A DNA stretch of 64,000 nt from Pseudocolwellia sp049933045 (GCF_049933045.1 NZ_CP187926.1:1364001-1428000), one strand, 5' to 3'; counted from the first letter of the stretch, positions 46,064-55,207 are shown. The notes: generated from the sequence alone by a model not told the origin. Made by a program: numbers and translations.

Positions 46064-47071
46064 GTGACCACCTTAATAAGTAAATTTGTAACCAGTAGCG
46101 CTGCACTTAAAGAAGTGAAAGTGTTTAAACAAAAGTTCACTCGCTTTAGCGAATATGCAAAACCCGTATTATTACCTATGATAGGTATGCTAATTTTTCT
46201 ATTTTTATGGACCTTAGCAGCCAGTAGTATTAATACCTCTTTAGGCAAGTTCCCAGGCCCCGCAGAAGTTAGCACTCAAATGGTAAACCTTTATCATGAG
46301 CATGTTGCTGAACGCGATAAGGCTGATGCTTTCTATAAAAGACAAGAAGACCGTAATGCTAAACGTATTGCACAAGATCCTAACTACGAAGCTAAAATCC
46401 GTTCGTATACAGGTAAAGAAACCTTCTTAGATCAAATTATTACTAGCTTAATCACGGTGATGAGCGGATTTCTATTAGCTGCATTACTTGCCATACCTTT
46501 GGGTATAGCCATAGGTTTAAGTAAAAACCTAAACATGGCGATAAACCCAATCATTCAAGTGTTCAAACCTGTTTCTCCTTTAGCTTGGTTGCCATTAGTG
46601 ACTATGGCGGTAAGTGCTTTGTATGTGTCGGATGACCCTTACTTTGCTAAATCGTTTGTTAACTCGTTAATTACTGTAACCCTTTGTTGTATTTGGCCAA
46701 TGGTTATAAACACTTCAGTAGGTGTTGCGAGTATTAATCAAGATTGGGACAACGTCAGTAAAGTATTACGTTTACCTAAGATAAAACACATTCAAAAAAT
46801 TGTTATACCTGCAGCTATACCTTCAATTTTTACAGGGATGAGAATGTCGTTAGGTGTTGCTTGGATGGTGTTAATTGCAGCTGAGATGCTGGCGCAAAAC
46901 CCTGGTTTAGGCAAGTTTGTTTGGGACGAATTTCAAAACGGTAGTTCAGAATCTTTAAGTAGAATTATGACGGCAGTTGTTGTTATTGGTTTGATAGGCT
47001 TTTTATTAGACCGAACTATGCAGAAAATTCAATACCACGTGTCTTGGAACAAAGAAAGCGCAAAGCTTTAG
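46064..47071 (+). CDS. Nitrate ABC transporter permease (NrtB family)
   Basis: The 335-residue protein starts at GTG with AAGGAA upstream. It has one early helix (VLLPMIGMLIFLFLWTLAA), a periplasmic insertion of about 70 residues, then five helices of the binding-protein-dependent permease domain. The EAA-like loop region (ASINQDWDNVSKVLRLPKIKHIQKIVIPAAIP) contacts the ATPase. The periplasmic insertion with its charged helix is found in proteobacterial NrtB. Confidence 0.88.
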   Translation: MTTLISKFVTSSAALKEVKVFKQKFTRFSEYAKPVLLPMIGMLIFLFLWTLAASSINTSLGKFPGPAEVSTQMVNLYHEHVAERDKADAFYKRQEDRNAKRIAQDPNYEAKIRSYTGKETFLDQIITSLITVMSGFLLAALLAIPLGIAIGLSKNLNMAINPIIQVFKPVSPLAWLPLVTMAVSALYVSDDPYFAKSFVNSLITVTLCCIWPMVINTSVGVASINQDWDNVSKVLRLPKIKHIQKIVIPAAIPSIFTGMRMSLGVAWMVLIAAEMLAQNPGLGKFVWDEFQNGSSESLSRIMTAVVVIGLIGFLLDRTMQKIQYHVSWNKESAKL

Positions 47072-47154
47072 TCGCCAACTATCACTAAGTACATACAACC
47101 ATACATTTACCAAATCGTACTTGCTCAAGTCATTTACGATAAGGAAGAAAAATT

Positions 47155-48003
47155 ATGACTACATTATTAAATATAAGCAAAATCGACATGGTATTCCCAA
47201 CACCTAAGGGAGACTTTACCGCGTTAAAAGATGTAGATTTACAAATCAAAAAAGGCGAGTTTATTTCACTTATTGGACATTCTGGCTGCGGTAAATCAAC
47301 AGTATTGAATGTAGTGGCGGGTTTATATCAGGCCACTAAAGGCGGGGTTTTACTTAACAATAAAGAAGTAAGTGAACCAGGACCTGAACGTGCTGTTGTT
47401 TTTCAAAACCATTCATTACTGCCTTGGTTAACGTGTTATCAAAATGTTGAACTAGCGGTAAAAGAAGTCTTTAAAGGCAAAATGTCTTCAAAAGAAATGA
47501 AAGATTGGATCAATCACAATATTAATCTTGTTCATATGGATCATGCGGCTCATAAATTACCAGACGAAATATCGGGTGGTATGAAACAGCGAATTGGTAT
47601 TGCACGTGCTTTAGCGATGCAACCAGAAGTATTACTAATGGATGAACCTTTTGGTGCTTTAGACGCGTTAACTCGTGCCCACATGCAAGATTCTCTTATG
47701 GAGATACAAGACGAGCTAAAAAACACCGTAATTATGATCACACATGATGTTGATGAAGCCGTTTTATTATCAGACCGTATTGTCATGATGACGAACGGAC
47801 CAGCCGCTACTGTTGGTGAAATTCTTGATGTAAACCTACCAAGACCAAGAGATAGATTAGCCTTAGCCAAAGACCCTGAATACAACAATTTACGCTCGGC
47901 TGTTTTAACCTTTTTGTATGAAAAACAACGCAAAGTAGAAACTATTTCTACATCTGCAACAACAGCCAAAGCAAGCGCTAAAGCAAAGAAAGATGTTGCT
48001 TAA
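47155..48003 (+). CDS. Nitrate ABC transporter ATP-binding protein (NrtC/NrtD family)
   Basis: The 282-residue ATPase has Walker A GHSGCGKST (residue 42), Q-loop VVFQNHSLLPWLT, signature ISGGMKQR (near 139), Walker B LLMDEPFGALDALTR and the H-loop MITHDVDEA. It is the short, single-domain form without the NrtA-like C-terminal regulatory domain seen in NrtC of cyanobacteria. It closes the transporter NrtA-B-C set. Confidence 0.9.
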   Translation: MTTLLNISKIDMVFPTPKGDFTALKDVDLQIKKGEFISLIGHSGCGKSTVLNVVAGLYQATKGGVLLNNKEVSEPGPERAVVFQNHSLLPWLTCYQNVELAVKEVFKGKMSSKEMKDWINHNINLVHMDHAAHKLPDEISGGMKQRIGIARALAMQPEVLLMDEPFGALDALTRAHMQDSLMEIQDELKNTVIMITHDVDEAVLLSDRIVMMTNGPAATVGEILDVNLPRPRDRLALAKDPEYNNLRSAVLTFLYEKQRKVETISTSATTAKASAKAKKDVA

Positions 48004-48084
48004 CGGCTTAACCAAAGCGTATTCAATTTACAAAATAATTAACTAAACATTAAAAATAATTAAATAAAAATTATAGGACCAAAC

Positions 48085-49242
48085 ATGAAACTTAATAAAA
48101 CAACTTTACTTGTTACAGCTGCTCTTGCTTCAACTACATTCAGCACATTAGCTGCTGAGGAGTCTAAAACTACATTAGATTTTAACTTACGTTACGAGTC
48201 AGTTGACCAAGACAATACTTTAAGAAATGCTGATGCATTAACCTTGAGAACGCGTTTAACACACGAAACAGCAACTTATAGCGGTTTTTCAGCTGTAGTG
48301 GAATTTGAAGATTCGCGAACTATTGCTGGCGTAGATAACTATAACGATACCACTGGTAATAACGCAGGTATTTATTCAGTAGTAGCCGACCCTGAAACGA
48401 CTGAATTAGACCAAGCTTATGTTCAATATAAAGCTGACAAATTTACAGCCAAAGTAGGTAGACAAGTAATAACCTTAGATGGACATCGTTTTGTGGGTCA
48501 TGTTGGCTGGAGACAAGATAGACAAACATTTGATGCGGCTAACTTTATGTATCAAGCATCAGACAAGTTATCAGGTAGCTATACTTATATTACAAAAAGA
48601 AATCGTATTTTCGGCGAAGCGAGCGATATTGATTCCAAAGATCATTTACTAAATGTTGCCTACAAAACTTCAATAGGTAAAGTTGTAGGTTATGCTTATT
48701 TACTAGAAGCAGATAACGGCACTGACAATGGTATAGATACCTACGGTGTTAGTTTTACAGGTAAAAAAGATGGTTTTTTATACGCTGCTGAAATAGCGAC
48801 ACAATCAAACGATGCGTCTGATGCTGATACAACGTATTTAATGTTAGAAGGTGGATATAACTTCGGTAAAGTAACCACCAAATTTGGTTATGAATCATTA
48901 GGTAGCGATAATGGCGTAGGTTTTGCCACTCCATTAGCAACAATGCATAAATTTAACGGTTGGGCGGATCAGTTCTTAGCAACACCTGGTGTTGGTTTAG
49001 AAGATCTTTATGCAACGGTATCAACTAAAGTTTTGGGTGGTAATTTATCAGTAACGTATCATGATTTTTCATCAGATGTGGATAGTGTTGATTTAGGTTC
49101 AGAAATAGATGCCGTATACGCAAAAGGTTTCGCTAAAAACTATAAAGCAGGTGTTAAATTAGCCTCTTATTCTGCAGGCGATGCGGGTTCAGGCAAAGTT
49201 GATACTGATAAAATTTGGGTATTCATAACTGCTAAGTTCTAA
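48085..49242 (+). CDS. Outer-membrane porin, alginate-export-like, in the nitrate uptake cluster
   Basis: The 385-residue protein has a signal peptide (cleavage after LAA near residue 24). The rest shows alternating beta strands ending in Phe, the usual signal of an outer-membrane barrel. The region LDQAYVQYKADKFTAKVGRQVITLDGHRFVGHVGWRQDRQTFDA marks the alginate-export/OprD-like superfamily. It is 81 bases after the ATPase gene and before a strong terminator, so it is most likely the last gene of the nitrate operon and provides the outer-membrane route for the anion. Confidence 0.78.
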   Translation: MKLNKTTLLVTAALASTTFSTLAAEESKTTLDFNLRYESVDQDNTLRNADALTLRTRLTHETATYSGFSAVVEFEDSRTIAGVDNYNDTTGNNAGIYSVVADPETTELDQAYVQYKADKFTAKVGRQVITLDGHRFVGHVGWRQDRQTFDAANFMYQASDKLSGSYTYITKRNRIFGEASDIDSKDHLLNVAYKTSIGKVVGYAYLLEADNGTDNGIDTYGVSFTGKKDGFLYAAEIATQSNDASDADTTYLMLEGGYNFGKVTTKFGYESLGSDNGVGFATPLATMHKFNGWADQFLATPGVGLEDLYATVSTKVLGGNLSVTYHDFSSDVDSVDLGSEIDAVYAKGFAKNYKAGVKLASYSAGDAGSGKVDTDKIWVFITAKF

Positions 49243-49266
49243 AAACTGTTTTATGAACGTTTTATA

Positions 49267-49327
49267 AACACACTTAACTGAGCTAAGTATAATTAAGTAG
49301 AGCTATGTTAAGTGTGTTTTTTTGTTT
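49267..49327 (+). terminator. Rho-independent terminator after the porin gene
   Basis: AACACACTTAAC pairs with GTTAAGTGTGTT, enclosing an inner partially paired loop (GAGCTAAG...TAGAGCTA), followed by a T run. It ends the nitrate-uptake transcript. The remaining 220 bases to 49548 show no gene. Confidence 0.8.
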
Positions 49328-49548
49328 TGAGTTTTCGAATGAGTACTTGAGTTGGTATTTATGTAATTAGTTAAGTTTATCGTTTATGTTTATTACATAA
49401 TCTTATTAAGGTCTGTTAGCGGTAAATATCAAAAATAGATGATTAAAATAATCATCTTCAAACATGAAGTTTTAATTAACAGGCACGGAAAAATAGATTA
49501 CATTAGCGCTTCATTTTGCCTTAGTACGAAAATTACCCCGAGAAGTAA

Positions 49549-49779
49549 ATGATCAACAAGTTAATCACCGTATTATTATTCGCTGCATGGTTTAAGCTAT
49601 TTAACGTATTCTTTTATTCTTTTTTAGAAATACCCGTTGAATTTGTAACAGGTGAGGGTGTGAATTTATACAAGGTTTACTGGATAGTGTTTTTTGTTCT
49701 AAGTACTTTACTGGGTTATAAAGCTTTACTGTTTGTTTTTAATTTGAATAGTAAAACTACAGATACTGCAGAGCATTAA
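49549..49779 (+). CDS. Small membrane protein
   Basis: The 76-residue protein has two hydrophobic helices (residues about 4-24 and 43-66) joined by an acidic loop and ends with a polar tail. GAGAAG lies 6 bases before the ATG. No family recognised. Confidence 0.5.
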   Translation: MINKLITVLLFAAWFKLFNVFFYSFLEIPVEFVTGEGVNLYKVYWIVFFVLSTLLGYKALLFVFNLNSKTTDTAEH

Positions 49780-49826
49780 ATGTCACTCTGCATGAGTATT
49801 TACGCTTAGTTAAGTCTGATTCTGTA

Positions 49827-50054
49827 TTAACCTTTAACCATATCTTGAAAGCCTTTAATTGAAAACCCATTCAAGAATTGGTCGCCAATTTTCAAAACAG
49901 GCACACTTCTATAACCTGTTTTATAAAACTCTTTTTTACCTACTGGCGTTTTAACATTACACAATCGATACGTAACATTGTTTTGATCTAAATATTGTTT
50001 AGCTGTATTGCAATGTGGGCAATTAGCCATTGTATATAACACAATTCTTTTCAT
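49827..50054 (-). CDS. Glutaredoxin-like protein
   Basis: The 75-residue protein has an N-terminal LYTMANCPHCNTAKQYL with a CPHC redox pair (residues 12-15) and a TGYRSVPVLKIGDQFLNGFS segment with the cis-Pro and glutathione-type GF region. The CPHC motif is closer to NrdH/GrxC-type short glutaredoxins than the CPYC form. It is the only minus-strand gene between the nitrate operon and the integrase. Confidence 0.82.
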   Translation of the reverse strand: MKRIVLYTMANCPHCNTAKQYLDQNNVTYRLCNVKTPVGKKEFYKTGYRSVPVLKIGDQFLNGFSIKGFQDMVKG

Positions 50055-50280
50055 GGTAAACCTATAGTAAATATTGTTTGAGTAACGTTAAGTTGAACAA
50101 AGCGATTATACCTATCTTGAGTCTACATTAAGTAAATTATCTTAAATTTTTGATACTGATTTATAACTTTATTCATTTATAGCACTTTATTTATGACAAA
50201 ACTCAAAAGACACTTGTATTCACTATAAGGGTAAAATAGTATTTGCACGTTATCTCACCATCAAATGAAAAGGATCTTCA

Positions 50281-50730
50281 GTGCAGCAATATTGTAATAA
50301 CGAAGAATTAACAGAGCCAAGTTTCTTCGCCATCAAACTACCTGTTTTATTGTTAATTATTAATCTATTTGTTTTTCAAATTATTTTTCATATATCTACC
50401 GCTACACTTATTTCTGCTGCAGCTCAGCAAAGTTTATTTTCGTATGAAGGCTTAGCTAAATTTACATTCGATATGTGGTTTATTGTCATTTTATTTTCGA
50501 TTGGGTTATTCAGTTACTCAAAAGTAAAAAAACAAACAGAATGTTTATTAATACTCTTTTTGATTGTACCTACGCTTGTTATTTTGTTGTCGTTAGTTAG
50601 AGATGTATCTAGCTTGATCGTAATAGCTCTTGCTGGTGTTATATCTTTCTTGATTTGTCGGTTCAACTACCAAAAACTCTCTGCTAAATATTTAGAAGAA
50701 GCCGCTAATTCAAACAAAGGTTTTAACTAA
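50281..50730 (+). CDS. Hypothetical membrane protein
   Basis: The 149-residue protein starts at GTG with AAAAGGAT upstream. Four hydrophobic helices are visible (residues about 18-42, 60-80, 86-107 and 109-128). No family recognised. Five bases separate it from the DUF4124 gene, and that gene from the next by nine, so the three form an operon. Confidence 0.55.
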   Translation: MQQYCNNEELTEPSFFAIKLPVLLLIINLFVFQIIFHISTATLISAAAQQSLFSYEGLAKFTFDMWFIVILFSIGLFSYSKVKKQTECLLILFLIVPTLVILLSLVRDVSSLIVIALAGVISFLICRFNYQKLSAKYLEEAANSNKGFN

Positions 50731-50734
50731 TATA

Positions 50735-51259
50735 ATGAAGCACTTTGTTTATCTTATTTTATGCATATTGATACTTAGTATTGGATGCTTATTTTTTCTT
50801 AAAAGCCCTAAAGGTGAACCTTGGTTAAGTGTTTCAGATTTTTACGATACTAAAGTGTTTTCTCAAAAAATTACACATTTCAAAAATAGCTTCTTAGATA
50901 ATACCGATTCTCTGATCAATGATTCAAAATCTTTGATTAGTGATTCGTTAAATGGTGTAAGTACTGAAGGCGCTATATATAAATGGCAAGATGAAAAGGG
51001 CACTTGGCATTATTCTGATACACAACAAGAGAACAGTGAGGCTTGGATAAAGCCTAAAAACCTCACAGTGATCCCTGCCATTAAACCCTTATCACAAAAA
51101 GATACACACTCGACAAAAGATACCAAAACCTTAAAGCCAATAGATAAAAGCGATACAAAAACTAACAAAGTTACTGAATTAATGAACGATGTGAATAATG
51201 TTCAGCAATTAATGGATAACAGAACCCAAAAAATTGATGAACAACTTAAAAACTATTAG
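50735..51259 (+). CDS. DUF4124 domain protein
   Basis: The 174-residue protein begins with an uncleaved or signal-like hydrophobic helix (residues 3-22). A DUF4124 motif IYKWQDEKGTWHYSDTQ lies near residue 84. The remaining tail is rich in Lys, Asp and Thr and is probably disordered, then helical. DUF4124 proteins are periplasmic or membrane-anchored with unknown function. Confidence 0.7.
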   Translation: MKHFVYLILCILILSIGCLFFLKSPKGEPWLSVSDFYDTKVFSQKITHFKNSFLDNTDSLINDSKSLISDSLNGVSTEGAIYKWQDEKGTWHYSDTQQENSEAWIKPKNLTVIPAIKPLSQKDTHSTKDTKTLKPIDKSDTKTNKVTELMNDVNNVQQLMDNRTQKIDEQLKNY

Positions 51260-51268
51260 TAAATATTC

Positions 51269-51805
51269 ATGAATAATATATTAAGACTTCTTTTACTTGT
51301 TGGTTTATCAATGTTTGTGATTAATTTCATTTTTTCGTCGATATTTAATTACTTTTATCAAACGGAATCACAGCTCATTCAGCAAAAAGCATCTTCATTT
51401 TTAGAGCAAGCTAAAAAGAATCAAGAAGCCTACCTAGAAGCTAAATATCAAAACAGCAATAACATGCTTAAACAACAGCTTGAAATTGAACGACAAATTA
51501 AGTTCCAAATACAAAACCCTGAGCCTACCTATCACAACAAAACTAATGAAAAATTAAAGCAAGAAAGGCTAAGGCAGGAAATTTATGAACAAGTTAGAAA
51601 TGAAAAGCTAGAAGAGAGAAGAATAAATCAAGCCCACTTAGAAGAATTAGATAGAAGAAAGAAAGTACTACAACGAGCTGACAGAGCACATATTAGAAAT
51701 GAGAATATGAAAAGCTGCATTTATTGGACACAAGAATACAGAGAAGTATCAAGTGCGAAGAATCAAGCTTTTAAAGAAGATGCATGTAGTCGAGCTTATC
51801 AATAA
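51269..51805 (+). CDS. Membrane-anchored coiled-coil protein
   Basis: The 178-residue protein has one N-terminal membrane helix (residues 5-27) and then a long charged coiled coil rich in Glu, Gln, Arg and Lys. A short C-terminal region has two Cys residues (MKSCIYWTQEYREV and DACSRAYQ) that may pair. It ends two bases before the stop of the convergent integrase gene. No family recognised. Confidence 0.55.
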   Translation: MNNILRLLLLVGLSMFVINFIFSSIFNYFYQTESQLIQQKASSFLEQAKKNQEAYLEAKYQNSNNMLKQQLEIERQIKFQIQNPEPTYHNKTNEKLKQERLRQEIYEQVRNEKLEERRINQAHLEELDRRKKVLQRADRAHIRNENMKSCIYWTQEYREVSSAKNQAFKEDACSRAYQ

Positions 51806-51807
51806 AC

Positions 51808-52770
51808 TTAAAGGTCAGACAAAGGACTTCTTACGCCATTAGCGCCATGTTCCATAACATGCGTGTATATTTGAGTGGTTCTGATATCAGTATGGCCCAA
51901 TTGCTCTTGTACTGTTCGTATATCAGCTCCTCGTTGTAATAAATGCGTTGCAAAAGAATGACGTAAGGTGTGGCAAGTGACATTTTTTTCAATATCAGCC
52001 TCTTTTGCTGATATTTTTAAACTTTTTCGTAAAGCTGTGTGATCAACATGATGTCGTCTTAGAGTTTTTGACTCAGGATCTATACTTAAACGGTTTGCAG
52101 GGAAAATGTAATGCCAATTAATCTCTTTATTAGCTTGTGGGTATTTTCGCTCTAAAGCGTAAGGCAACCAAACACCCGCATACTGCTCATTTTGAATATC
52201 TTTTTCTGCAATTGCTTTAGCGAGTTTTATTTGTAATTTGAGTGGTTCTATTAACTCTTTAGCTAATGTTACACGTCTATTTTTACCTCCTTTACCTTGC
52301 CAGACTTGTATTGAATGGTAATCGAAGTCGATATCTTTAATACGTAATTTAACCGACTCCATAACGCGTAACCCACTGGCATACATTAATTTTATAGGTA
52401 ATTCATGTTTCTTATTAAGGTGAGATAAAAGTTGCTTAGTTTCTTGCGGTGTTAATACAACAGGTAATTTGGTTTGAACTTTACTTTTATTAAACTCGAG
52501 CTCGAAGGTTAATGGCTTATTAATGATATGGCGATATAAAAATACAAGAGAATTCAAAGCGACACTTTGCGTGCGCGGTGCAACATTCATATGATTTGTT
52601 AAGTAGGAAAGAAAGGCTTCTACCTCGACATCATGACAGGTTTGAGGATGGACTTTGTTGTTAAAATTTATAAAAGCTTTAATCCAATAAGTGTATGTTT
52701 GAATCGTTCTTTTGGCATAACGTTTCAGTCGCATCTGTTCTATAATGTAGCTTATGTAGGGAGACGACAT
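51808..52770 (-). CDS. intI: Integron integrase IntI
   Basis: The 320-residue tyrosine recombinase has the catalytic residues Arg in SGLRVME, His-x-x-Arg in CHTLRHSFATHLL, and the His-Tyr of LGHTDIRTTQIYTHV. The integron-specific extra patch is present as ALERKYPQANKEINWHYIFP (near residue 200), which separates IntI from XerC/D. It excises and inserts attC-bearing cassettes as folded single strands. AAAAGGA precedes the ATG. The gene is divergent from the cassette array, the standard layout, with two LexA-type boxes upstream. Confidence 0.96.
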   Translation of the reverse strand: MSSPYISYIIEQMRLKRYAKRTIQTYTYWIKAFINFNNKVHPQTCHDVEVEAFLSYLTNHMNVAPRTQSVALNSLVFLYRHIINKPLTFELEFNKSKVQTKLPVVLTPQETKQLLSHLNKKHELPIKLMYASGLRVMESVKLRIKDIDFDYHSIQVWQGKGGKNRRVTLAKELIEPLKLQIKLAKAIAEKDIQNEQYAGVWLPYALERKYPQANKEINWHYIFPANRLSIDPESKTLRRHHVDHTALRKSLKISAKEADIEKNVTCHTLRHSFATHLLQRGADIRTVQEQLGHTDIRTTQIYTHVMEHGANGVRSPLSDL

Positions 52771-52794
52771 TTATAAATCCTTTTATAATCATGA

Positions 52795-52810
52795 CTGTTT
52801 ATTTATACAG
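52795..52810 (-). promoter_or_regulatory. LexA box at the intI promoter
   Basis: CTGTTTATTTATACAG is a perfect CTGT-N8-ACAG LexA box, 25 bases upstream of the intI start codon. On the integrase strand it contains TATAAA, so the -10 element is probably embedded in the operator. SOS induction of integron integrases through such a site is established for other integrons. Confidence 0.85.
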
Positions 52811-52854
52811 TTTACCATGAATCCTGCTTTCAACAAGTGTGTAGTTAACATTTG

Positions 52855-52870
52855 TTGTAAATTTATACAG
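52855..52870 (-). promoter_or_regulatory. Second LexA-like box
   Basis: TTGTAAATTTATACAG differs from CTGT-N8-ACAG at the first base only. It lies 60 bases upstream of the first box, so cooperative LexA binding is possible. It also lies between intI and attI, where it could affect a promoter reading into the cassettes. Confidence 0.55.
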
Positions 52871-53006
52871 GTAGTTCTAGGGAAATAATTATAATCAATT
52901 GATTTTTATTTAGAATTAAATTATTGTCGATAATAATTATTAAGTAATGAGGATGTTGTAACCTTTGTAGAAAAGGGGATGGTATCCTTATATTAAACTG
53001 TTAGCA
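52871..53006 (+). other. attI region and first recombination point
   Basis: The first cassette boundary is the G at 53000 followed by TTAGCAG. The GTTAGCA at 53000-53006 is the core site, and the 130 bases to its left should include the integrase-binding attI sequence and a cassette promoter. No gene is present. Confidence 0.7.
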
Positions 53007-53303
53007 GTCTTATTCAGTTTGTATAAATCCGGGATTGGTTTTAAGTAAAAAGGTTTTACGTTTCACTTTACCTCTCCCTAATTAAAATTTACTTATCGTT
53101 AATTGCTTTGTGTTGTTTTCTCGGTGTTAATTTTTAAGTAAAGTGTATTAAAAAGCGTTAGTTGTATTATTTGGTAGTTATAGCGGTAAACCGCAAACGT
53201 TTATCTTCCACGGCTAACAAGGCATTGCAAAGGACTAAAAACAGCTGGCCGTTGCTCGTGCCTCGCTATTTTGGCCAACAATTTTTAGCCTCTGAATGAG
53301 GCG
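53001..53303 (+). repeat. Cassette 1: non-coding repeat cassette
   Basis: First copy of the recurring 303-bp cassette that begins TTAGCAGTCTTATTCAG. Its attC runs 53212-53309 (GGCTAAC to GTTATGT), with imperfect arms CTAAAAACAGCTGGCC and GGCCAACAATTTTTAG. A hairpin GCGGTAAACCGC is present as in all copies. This copy uniquely reads CCGGG where others read CAGGG, which on the minus strand lengthens a possible micro-ORF to 18 codons (53010-53066). Confidence 0.88.
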
Positions 53304-53335
53304 TTATGTGTCATTCAATTAAGGAGAATAACCTG

Positions 53336-53605
53336 ATGAAGGATAATCAATTCAAAGCGTGGGAATTAACTCGCTCTAAAGGTAAATCAAATTTCATTCT
53401 AATAAGTGGCCTTTTGTCATACGGTTTGCCGATGTTCATTGCTATGGCTTTTATGAATAAACCTTTCGCAGAGGGTTTCACTTCTTCTACGGCGATAATT
53501 CATTGTATTGTTTGGCCTTTAGCTGGTTTATTATTTGGTTTAACTATGTGGTACTTTACGGAATCTAAGTATAAAAAAGAATTGGCTAAGCGTAGTAACA
53601 CATAA
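53336..53605 (+). CDS. Cassette 2 gene: small membrane protein
   Basis: The start at 53336 has AAGGAG nine bases upstream; the frame is open from a weaker ATG at 53306 inside the recombination core. The 89-residue product has two membrane helices (about residues 21-41 and 55-77) and a basic tail. The family is unknown but the size and topology are common in cassette arrays. The stop codon TAA is inside attC. Confidence 0.65.
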   Translation: MKDNQFKAWELTRSKGKSNFILISGLLSYGLPMFIAMAFMNKPFAEGFTSSTAIIHCIVWPLAGLLFGLTMWYFTESKYKKELAKRSNT

Positions 53606-53698
53606 CAAGAACTTCAAACGGAAAAAATACAGTTGGCTGTTTTCACTCCGTTCAACATTTTAGCCAACTATATTTTTCCGCTTAAGTAGGCGTTAGCA
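53600..53698 (+). other. attC of cassette 2
   Basis: The site goes from ACATAAC to GTTAGCA, 99 bases. Inner arms ACAGTTGGCT and AGCCAACT, and GGAAAAAATA with TATATTTTTCC, fold into a hairpin. The cassette start TTATGTGT is complementary to ACACATAA at this end. Confidence 0.88.
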
Positions 53699-53995
53699 GT
53701 CTTATTCAGTTTGTATAAATCAGGGATTGGTTTTTAGTGAAAAGGTTTTACGTTTCAATTAACCACTCCTAATTAAAGCTTATTTAAAACTAAACATTCA
53801 GTGTTCTTTTCTTAGTGTTTATTTTTAAGTAAAGTGTATTTTAATTAATGCGTTGTATTATTAAATATTTACAGCGGTAAACCGCCAAAGCTTATCTTAC
53901 ACTGCTAACAAGGCAAAGCAGCAGGACTAAAAACAGCTGGCCGTTGCTCGTGCCTCGCCATTTTGGCCAACAATTTTTAGCCTCTGTTTGAGGCG
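53693..53995 (+). repeat. Cassette 3: non-coding repeat cassette
   Basis: A 303-bp copy with attC at 53903-54001. Read side by side it looks identical to cassette 10. Its minus strand has a TTG-started 12-codon micro-ORF after AGGAG. No longer frame is present. Confidence 0.88.
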
Positions 53996-54298
53996 TTAGC
54001 AGTCTTATTCAGTTTGTATAAATCAGGGATTGGTTTTAAGTAAAAAGGTTTTACGTTTCATTTAACCTCTCCCTAATTAAAGTTTACTTGTCGTTAATTT
54101 CTTTGTGTTGTTTTCTCAGTGTAAATTTTTAAGTAAGTGTATTAAAAAGCGTTAGTGGTATTATTAGGTAGTTACAGCGGTAAACCGCCAAAGCTTATCT
54201 TTCACTGCTAACAAGGCAAAGCAGCAGGACTAAAAACAGCTGGCCGTTGCTCGTACCTCGCCATTTTGGCCAACAATTTTTAGCCTCTGTTTGAGGCG
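53996..54298 (+). repeat. Cassette 4: non-coding repeat cassette
   Basis: A 303-bp copy with attC at 54206-54304. On the minus strand an ATG-started micro-ORF (54023-54061, 12 codons, MKRKTFLLKTNP) follows AGGGAGAGG, the best version of this feature in the array. Confidence 0.88.
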
Positions 54299-54602
54299 TT
54301 AGCAGTCTTATTCAGTTTGTATAAATCAGGGATTGGTTTTTAGTAAAAAGGTTTTACGTTTCACTTTACCTCTTCCTAATTAAAATTTACTTATCGTTAA
54401 TTGCTTTGTGTTGTTTTCTCGGTGTTAATTTTTGAGTAAAGTGTATTAAATAGCGTTAGTTGTAATATTAAAAAGTTATAGCGGTAAACCGCCAAAGCTT
54501 ATCTTACACTGCTAACAAGGCAAAGCAGCAGGACTAAAAACAGCTGGCCGTTGCTCGTACCTCGCCATTTTGGCCAACAATTTTTAGCCTCTGTTTGAGG
54601 CG
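54299..54602 (+). repeat. Cassette 5: non-coding repeat cassette
   Basis: A 304-bp copy with attC at 54510-54608, nearly identical to cassette 12 (one extra T and one G/A change were seen). GTG-started micro-ORF on the minus strand. Confidence 0.88.
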
Positions 54603-54905
54603 TTAGCAGTCTTATTCAGTTTGTATAAATCAGGGATTGGTTTTTAGTGAAAAGGTTTCACGTTTCTATTTACCTCTTCCTAATTAAAGTTTATTTAAAA
54701 CTAAACATTTAGTGTTTTTTTCTTAGTGTTTATTTTTAAGTAAAGTGTATTTTTAATAATGCGTTGTCTTATTAAATAGTTATGGCGGTAAACCGCAAAC
54801 GTTTATCTTCCACGGCTAACAAGGCATTGCAAAGGACTAAAAACAGCTGGCCGTTGCTCGTGCCTCGCTATTTTGGCCAACAATTTTTAGCCTCTGAATG
54901 AGGCG
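54603..54905 (+). repeat. Cassette 6: non-coding repeat cassette
   Basis: A 303-bp copy with attC at 54814-54911 of the subtype with GGCATTGCAAAGGAC. The minus-strand micro-ORF has lost its start codon (AGA). Confidence 0.88.
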
Positions 54906-55207
54906 TTAGCAGTCTTATTCAGTTTGTATAAATCAGGGATTTTTTTTAATAAAAAAGTTTTACGTTTCTATTTACCTCTCCCTAATTAAAGCTTATTTAA
55001 AACTAAACACTAAGTGTTCTTTTCTTGGTGTTAATTTTTAAGTAAAGTGTATTTCAAATGATGTTTTGTATTATTAAATAGTTATGGCGGTAAACCGCAA
55101 ACGTTTATCTTCCACGGCTAACAAGGCATTGCAAAGGACTAAAAACAGCTGGCCGTTGCTCGTGCCTCGCTATTTTGGCCAACAATTTTTAGCCTCTGAA
55201 TGAGGCG
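54906..55207 (+). repeat. Cassette 7: non-coding repeat cassette
   Basis: A 302-bp copy with attC at 55116-55213. It is the fifth in a row of consecutive non-coding copies (cassettes 3-7). The micro-ORF is lost here, and an internal T run replaces GGTTTTTAG. Confidence 0.88.
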
